Assembly (NCBI RefSeq): GCF_964048965.1
Contig: NZ_OZ040189.1
Coordinates: 3,574,501-3,638,500 of the forward strand
Direction of reading: 5' to 3'
Origin: Tenacibaculum sp. 190130A14a
Lineage (GTDB): Bacteria > Bacteroidota > Bacteroidia > Flavobacteriales > Flavobacteriaceae
DNA: 64,000 bases
A program made the translations under genes and the position numbers. Below the pieces are notes generated by a model. It had not been told where the DNA came from and did not search any database. It saw nothing but the letters and a program-made list of their open reading frames with translations. Shown here in pieces: positions 59,088 through 64,000 of this stretch (positions are counted from its first letter, which is position 1; each line of letters opens with the position of its first letter).

Positions 59088-61933
59088 TCGCATATTTATT
59101 AAAATCGGCATGTTGTTTGGCATTTTTGCTCATCTTTTACCATTTGGTTTTAGAGCGTGAGAAAATGCATCAATTCAATCGTTTCTATTTATTAGGAAGT
59201 GTGCTTTTTTCATTCATTGCACCCTTGATTATTATTTATATTCAAGTGCCAGCAGAGATTATTGAAGTTCCTATAACTTATAACGAACCTGTAGTTCTAA
59301 ACAGTGATTTTATAATTGAAGAAGAAACACCCATAAACTATTGGAACCTTGCTTTAGGATTTTCTGCAGTTATCTCAGCACTTTTAAGCATTCGTTTTAT
59401 TGTTAATCTGCTAAAAATTGCTCGAAAAATTAGCGCGAATACCCAACTTAAAATAGACAATGCTGTATTGGTTTTAGTAGAGGATGCTATTAGTCCACAT
59501 ACATTTTGGAATTACATTTTTATCAATAAAGACGAATATAAATCACATAAAATAGAAGACGAATTATTTACCCACGAGCTAACGCACGTAACGCAAAAAC
59601 ACACTTTTGACGTATTGCTTATTGAAGTGTTAAAAATTGTGTTTTGGTTTAATCCACTGTTCTATTTCTTAAAAAAATCGATTCAATTAAATCACGAATT
59701 TATTGCTGATGAAAAGGTGATCAATTCATTCAAAAATATTTCTGAGTACCAATATTTATTACTGAATAAAGCTGCTTGGAACAACGATTATTACTTGGCC
59801 AGTAATTTGAATTATTCATTAACAAAAAAACGATTAGTTATGATGACTACTAAAACATCAAAAGTCAATAATTGGCTAAAAAAACTGGCGGTAATACCGC
59901 TACTCATGGGGAGTATTTACGTTTTTGCAGAACGTGTAGAAACCTATGAAAACACTTCTGATGATTCTTTAGAAAAGCTAACAGAAGAAAATTTGTTTAT
60001 TGCTTCTGTAGAAAGCAACGAAGATAACGTAACGCTAAGGTGTCATAATTGTGAACGATGGGGAAAATTAAACATTCCGTTAAACGAAGAACATATTATA
60101 ACCGATTGGGGATTTACCAATAGCGAAAGGGTTGCAGATGGCGTATACGCCTTTTCTGTAAAAGCTACTCAAAACAGTATTGAATTTAAAGGGTTAAAAA
60201 ATACTACTTGGAAAAACTTATCGGTTGATTTAACCAAAAAAAGAACACAGTTTTTAAATGAAAAAGGCATTCTTGATTATGAGAAAAGCAGTTTAAACGA
60301 AACTCTAAATTCCTCTACTCCTGCTATTCTTACTAGTGCAAAAAACAATGGAAATAATAAATCGACACCAGAGTACCACTATCTAAAGCAAACTTTTTGG
60401 GTAAAGGATAAAACGGGCAAAAAGGTATCTAAGAAATATCCGGAGCTATCTACCTATTACAAGAAAAAATGGCTATTGTTCCCTCCACATCCAAAAGAAC
60501 AAAAAGTAGTATCCAATGAAAAACTCAATCAATTAAAAGATGCTTCAGTATACGTAGTAAGAATTAATGGAAACCTTGTTAAAAACAGTAGTTTAAATAA
60601 TTACAAAGCAGCAGATTTTGTTACTTTTTCTTCTCGAAAAATTTCAAAACTTGCTAAGCTACCACAACAGTTCCATTACAATTTATTGACAGGAGAAGGC
60701 TTTGAAACGGGTAACATAATTAAGGAATTAGCTAAAAAACATCAAAAAAGAAAAACATCTAAACAGAGTATTCCTTTAGAAGAAACAAAAAAGCCACTTG
60801 CTATAAAAGACACCTTACCGAAGGTTAAAAAAATAGTAGTGAACCATAAAAAAAAGCGTTTTACCTATGTAACTAAAGATGGTAAAAAGATTTCTAAGAA
60901 ATTTTCTGAAATGACTGAAGCGGAAAAGAAAATGCTTCCTCCTCCACCAGCACCGGTATATGTTAGTAAAAAAGCATTGAGCTCAAAGAAATTTGAAGCT
61001 TTAAAAAACTCGAAAAAATATGCGGTTTGGATTGATGGGAAAATTGCAGAGAATAGTGTATTAAACAATTATAAAGCTACCGATTTTTACAGTCACCATG
61101 GAAGCTTTGTATATAAAAATGCAAGAAGTAAGCGTTTCCCACAAGAGTATCAATTTCAACTATATACACTTGCGTATGTAAAAAAGAAAAAGTTATTACC
61201 TCCACCTCCTCCAAAAGCAAGGAAAAATCCGAAAGCTCCAAGACCAGTTAAAATTGAGGTGAAAGAGGTACCAGAAAAACCTAAAACAGGGTTTATAAAT
61301 GCAAAAGGGCAAAATTTATACTATGTTCAAAACAAAAAAGGAATCACCTACTACAATCGTTGGGGACAAACAGTAACTAAAGAAGGGAAGGTTATTAATC
61401 CAAAACAAACAGATTCTAACAAGGTAATCCCTAATCAAAACATTAGTAAAGTATATAAAAACGGAAAAGTAGTTAGTGAGTTTAAAAAGGTTAATGTACC
61501 GCCAGCTCCTCCAAAAAAGTATCGTGCATCTACAATACCACCTCCACCACCAATGAGTGCGGAAGAATTAGTTTTTAGATATCCAAAGGCAAGGTTTTAT
61601 GTTAACAACAAAAAAGTTTCGCATAAAAAAGCCTTAGCCTTTGTAAAGAATAATGAAGATATAAGTGTAATAACTCAAGAAAAGCAGGGTAAAAAAATCA
61701 TCAAGTTTGCTCAGTTAAAAAGTCAAGTTTCTATTGATAAAATTAACGACTTGTCAAATAGTGAAATTATCGGATTACCGAAAGGACCTACAGAAGACAT
61801 TAGTTATTATCTTGATGATCAACCTATAGCAAAAGCAGACCTAGACAAAATAAGTCCGCAAAAAATAGCAACTATTACAGTAAAAAAAGAAAAGGATAAC
61901 TCCAAATCAATTTACGCCACTAGTAAAAAGTAA
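59084..61933 (+). CDS. BlaR1-like M56 metallopeptidase with Pro-rich repeats
   Basis: A 949-residue membrane sensor. Helices at about 8-25, 35-52 and 88-108 surround a zinc peptidase domain with HELTH (164-168) and the second ligand block NHEFIADEK (203-211); another helix lies near 262-280. The extracytoplasmic part contains two long internal repeats (each with VSKKYPEL or ISKKFSEM, then SSLNNYKAADF or SVLNNYKATDF) separated by Pro-rich linkers. It probably cleaves the BlaI-type repressor on sensing an external signal; here the sensor part is unlike a penicillin-binding domain. Confidence 0.85.
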   Translation: MIAYLLKSACCLAFLLIFYHLVLEREKMHQFNRFYLLGSVLFSFIAPLIIIYIQVPAEIIEVPITYNEPVVLNSDFIIEEETPINYWNLALGFSAVISALLSIRFIVNLLKIARKISANTQLKIDNAVLVLVEDAISPHTFWNYIFINKDEYKSHKIEDELFTHELTHVTQKHTFDVLLIEVLKIVFWFNPLFYFLKKSIQLNHEFIADEKVINSFKNISEYQYLLLNKAAWNNDYYLASNLNYSLTKKRLVMMTTKTSKVNNWLKKLAVIPLLMGSIYVFAERVETYENTSDDSLEKLTEENLFIASVESNEDNVTLRCHNCERWGKLNIPLNEEHIITDWGFTNSERVADGVYAFSVKATQNSIEFKGLKNTTWKNLSVDLTKKRTQFLNEKGILDYEKSSLNETLNSSTPAILTSAKNNGNNKSTPEYHYLKQTFWVKDKTGKKVSKKYPELSTYYKKKWLLFPPHPKEQKVVSNEKLNQLKDASVYVVRINGNLVKNSSLNNYKAADFVTFSSRKISKLAKLPQQFHYNLLTGEGFETGNIIKELAKKHQKRKTSKQSIPLEETKKPLAIKDTLPKVKKIVVNHKKKRFTYVTKDGKKISKKFSEMTEAEKKMLPPPPAPVYVSKKALSSKKFEALKNSKKYAVWIDGKIAENSVLNNYKATDFYSHHGSFVYKNARSKRFPQEYQFQLYTLAYVKKKKLLPPPPPKARKNPKAPRPVKIEVKEVPEKPKTGFINAKGQNLYYVQNKKGITYYNRWGQTVTKEGKVINPKQTDSNKVIPNQNISKVYKNGKVVSEFKKVNVPPAPPKKYRASTIPPPPPMSAEELVFRYPKARFYVNNKKVSHKKALAFVKNNEDISVITQEKQGKKIIKFAQLKSQVSIDKINDLSNSEIIGLPKGPTEDISYYLDDQPIAKADLDKISPQKIATITVKKEKDNSKSIYATSKK

Positions 61934-61941
61934 AATATGTT

Positions 61942-61968
61942 AAAAGCCTCACAATGTGAGGCTTTTTT
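61942..61968 (+). terminator. Terminator after the M56 gene
   Basis: Stem AAAGCCTCAC / GTGAGGCTTT with loop AAT, followed by T residues; the hairpin begins nine bases after the stop codon. Confidence 0.9.
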
Positions 61969-62015
61969 GTAACATTCTGTTAAATCTGTCGTTCTTAAAG
62001 TATAAGCTTATATTC

Positions 62016-63116
62016 ATGATCAAAGATTTTTTCCTCTTATGCTCTGGTGTGGATCAGAATTTAATAAATGATTGTTCTAACGGAGAGCAAAACAAGTACG
62101 CCGGTATTGGTGCTACTGTTTTTTTTACAGCCTTAATGGCAACCATAGCATGTAGCTATGCCCTTTATACCGTTTTTGATAATATATATACTTCCATCTT
62201 TTTTGGTATTCTTTGGGGATTGCTCATTTTTAATCTAGATCGATTTATTGTTTCAACCATCAAAAAAAGAGACTCAAAACGACAAGAAATTCTACAAGTG
62301 ATTCCACGTTTATTGCTTGCCATGATTATTGCGGTAGTTATTTCTAAACCCTTAGAGTTAAAAATTTTTGAAAAAGAAATCAATCAAGTGCTTCTTGCAG
62401 AAAAAAACCAAATGACCTTGGACAATAAAACGCAAATCGCACAACAATTTACTCCAGAAATTAATAACCTTAACAATGAAATTACTTCTTTAAAAGACGA
62501 AATAACCACTAAAGAAACAGCCGTAAATGCTTTGTACGAAACCTATATTGCCGAAGCAGAAGGAAGAAAAGGCACCAAACTTATTGGAAAAGGTCCAGTA
62601 TACAAGGAAAAAAGAGACAAACACGATGCAGCTCTCAAAGAATTGAGTGAACTAAAAGCTGCCAATACTGAAAAAATAAAAACCAAAGAAGCCGCCATAG
62701 CTGATTTAATTCAGCAACAAAAAAATTCAGAAGCAAATACCCAACCGATTATTTCTAATTTTGACGGTTTAATGGCAAGAGTCAATGCACTAAACAAATT
62801 ACCTTGGTTACCATCGTTTTTTATTTTCTTACTGTTTTTAGCCATAGAAACAGCTCCTATTTTTGCAAAACTGATTAGCTCTAAAAGTGAATACGATTAT
62901 AAATTAGAAAATCAAGAATCACTGGTAAAAACATGGATTCAACAACAGGTACATCAACGTGAAGTATTATTACAAACCGATGTTGATTTAAATGATAAGA
63001 TTTATGCCGACTTAAAAACTGAAGAGGAAATTTATAATTACAAGCAAAAAATGGCACGAAACTTAATGAAACTTCAAGCAGATTCATTTTATAAAAACCA
63101 ACAAAAGATTTTATAA
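62016..63116 (+). CDS. DUF4407 membrane protein
   Basis: I start at the ATG at 62,016, which begins with a cytoplasmic segment and then the double helix of the family (ATVFFTALMATIACSYALYT, YTSIFFGILWGLLIFNLDRF). A long coiled-coil region (about 130-250) and a last helix near 260-280 follow, matching DUF4407 of Bacteroidota. Function unknown. A TTG start at 61,956 would put its leader inside the preceding terminator. Confidence 0.82.
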   Translation: MIKDFFLLCSGVDQNLINDCSNGEQNKYAGIGATVFFTALMATIACSYALYTVFDNIYTSIFFGILWGLLIFNLDRFIVSTIKKRDSKRQEILQVIPRLLLAMIIAVVISKPLELKIFEKEINQVLLAEKNQMTLDNKTQIAQQFTPEINNLNNEITSLKDEITTKETAVNALYETYIAEAEGRKGTKLIGKGPVYKEKRDKHDAALKELSELKAANTEKIKTKEAAIADLIQQQKNSEANTQPIISNFDGLMARVNALNKLPWLPSFFIFLLFLAIETAPIFAKLISSKSEYDYKLENQESLVKTWIQQQVHQREVLLQTDVDLNDKIYADLKTEEEIYNYKQKMARNLMKLQADSFYKNQQKIL

Positions 63117-63184
63117 CTTATTGATATTTTAACTTTTTATCTTTTTTTTTATTTTTGTTCTTGAAAACAAAATGAAATAATTGC

Positions 63185-64000
63185 ATGAAAAAAATGAAGT
63201 CCACCATTTTTATAATGGTGCTATTGCTATCTGCCAATATTTTAGCGCAAGACCAATTACAATTATCTGCCCTTTTTATTCCACAAGAATTAAAAGAAAA
63301 TGCCGATGCTGTTATTCGAAATAGCGAACTTATTGTTACAGTAGATGCTATCGATAAACTTATTGTTAGAGAAAAAAGAACCGTTACTGTTCTTAATAAA
63401 CAAGGAAAAAAGCACGTAAAGGCTTATGAACATTATAACGATGATACCAGAATTACGCGACTATCTGCAGTTGTTTATGATGCTTTAGGAAACAAGGTTA
63501 AAAAATATTCGAAAGGAGATTTTGAAGATGTGAGTGCCATTGATGACAACACCTTGTATTCAGATTCTCGTTTAAAATATTTAGAATACACTCCTACTTC
63601 GTATCCATACACCGTAGTATTTGAATCAGAATACAAAAACGGAACTACTGGTTTTATTCCAAGTTGGTTTCCTATTAGAACATATAATGTATCCGTTCAA
63701 AAGAGTTCTTATACACTGAACAATCCAACCCATATTTCTTTCAGAAAAAGAGAAAAGAATCTTGAAGGGTATACGATTGAACAAAACAATACCGACTCAA
63801 ACTTAACGTACGAACTTACCAATCAGAAAGCTATAAAACCTGAGCATTACACGGTAAACTTTGAAGATTTCATTCCAAATGTGGCTGTTTCTTTTGACTC
63901 TTTTAGTTATAAAGGAATTAAAGGGAATGCTAAAAACTGGGAAGAGTTTGGTTTATGGATGTACGACAATTTAATCAAAGGAAGAAATGAGTTGTCTCCA
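63185..64000 (+). CDS. DUF3857 protein, N-terminal part
   Basis: The frame from the ATG at 63,185 gives a signal peptide (ending ILAQ) and then the DUF3857 domain (ALFIPQELKENADAVIRNSE, then VLNKQGKKHVKAYEHYNDDT) running to the right edge, so the gene is incomplete. In Bacteroidota this domain is followed by a transglutaminase-like domain, which would lie outside the window. Its role is not established. Confidence 0.85.
   Translation, partial: MKKMKSTIFIMVLLLSANILAQDQLQLSALFIPQELKENADAVIRNSELIVTVDAIDKLIVREKRTVTVLNKQGKKHVKAYEHYNDDTRITRLSAVVYDALGNKVKKYSKGDFEDVSAIDDNTLYSDSRLKYLEYTPTSYPYTVVFESEYKNGTTGFIPSWFPIRTYNVSVQKSSYTLNNPTHISFRKREKNLEGYTIEQNNTDSNLTYELTNQKAIKPEHYTVNFEDFIPNVAVSFDSFSYKGIKGNAKNWEEFGLWMYDNLIKGRNELSP

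Overview
The window looks like chromosomal DNA of a marine-type Flavobacteriaceae member (Bacteroidota). It is AT-rich. Family-level matches are typical of that group: DUF2490, DUF3857, DUF4407, BlaI with a BlaR1-like M56 protein, a YbdG-type MscS channel and DUF3526 permeases. Several promoters match the Bacteroidota pattern TTG-N19-TAnnTTTG. Everything here was read from the sequence and from memory of protein families; no search was run.

Region 1 (1-6 kb) is core genome: the 5' part of fabD on the minus strand, then a tightly packed plus-strand run of yhhQ, an MscS channel, an OppC-type permease, a thioesterase and a NUC1 nuclease, followed by 1.1 kb without genes. Region 2 (6-14.3 kb) holds a membrane-anchored LuxR-type regulator facing two secreted proteins (one LecA-like), then a metal-homeostasis block: folE and merC divergent from a Fur/Zur-type gene across two palindromic operators, followed by a NosFY-like ABC exporter with two DUF3526 permeases. 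Region 3 (14.5-28.3 kb) is accessory: a five-gene operon of unknown function containing a lipoprotein frameshifted at a T10 tract, then about fifteen small plus-strand genes that resemble orphan immunity genes (MORN-TPR, ankyrin, DUF6584 and unknown families).

Region 4 (28,374-53,302) is an integrative element of about 24.9 kb inserted at the 3' end of a tRNA-Leu(UAG) gene. Its ends are a perfect 52-bp direct repeat, and its tyrosine integrase lies next to the intact tRNA. It has an XRE repressor with a divergent small gene, a large HTH protein that may be a replication initiator, a serine recombinase, and no visible conjugation or virion genes, so it resembles a mobilisable or satellite-like island. 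Its cargo includes a candidate RiPP locus (a precursor ending in CGAGC, a radical SAM enzyme with a truncated SPASM domain, small membrane peptides and a C39-like cysteine peptidase). It also has a modular section (38.6-47.1 kb) carrying four copies of a GTTGC/GCAAC-rich repeat and a 72-bp inverted repeat about 7.4 kb apart, with AraC, ferric-reductase-like, lipoprotein and HEPN-like genes between them. At the right end is a defence-like block (HTH-ImmA pair, Abi_2 HEPN protein, DUF4393, HNH).

Region 5 (53.4-64 kb) returns to core genome: a lipoprotein, an M20 peptidase, a DoxX-like membrane protein, DUF2490, a BlaI/BlaR1-like pair with three operator boxes, DUF4407 and the start of a DUF3857 protein.
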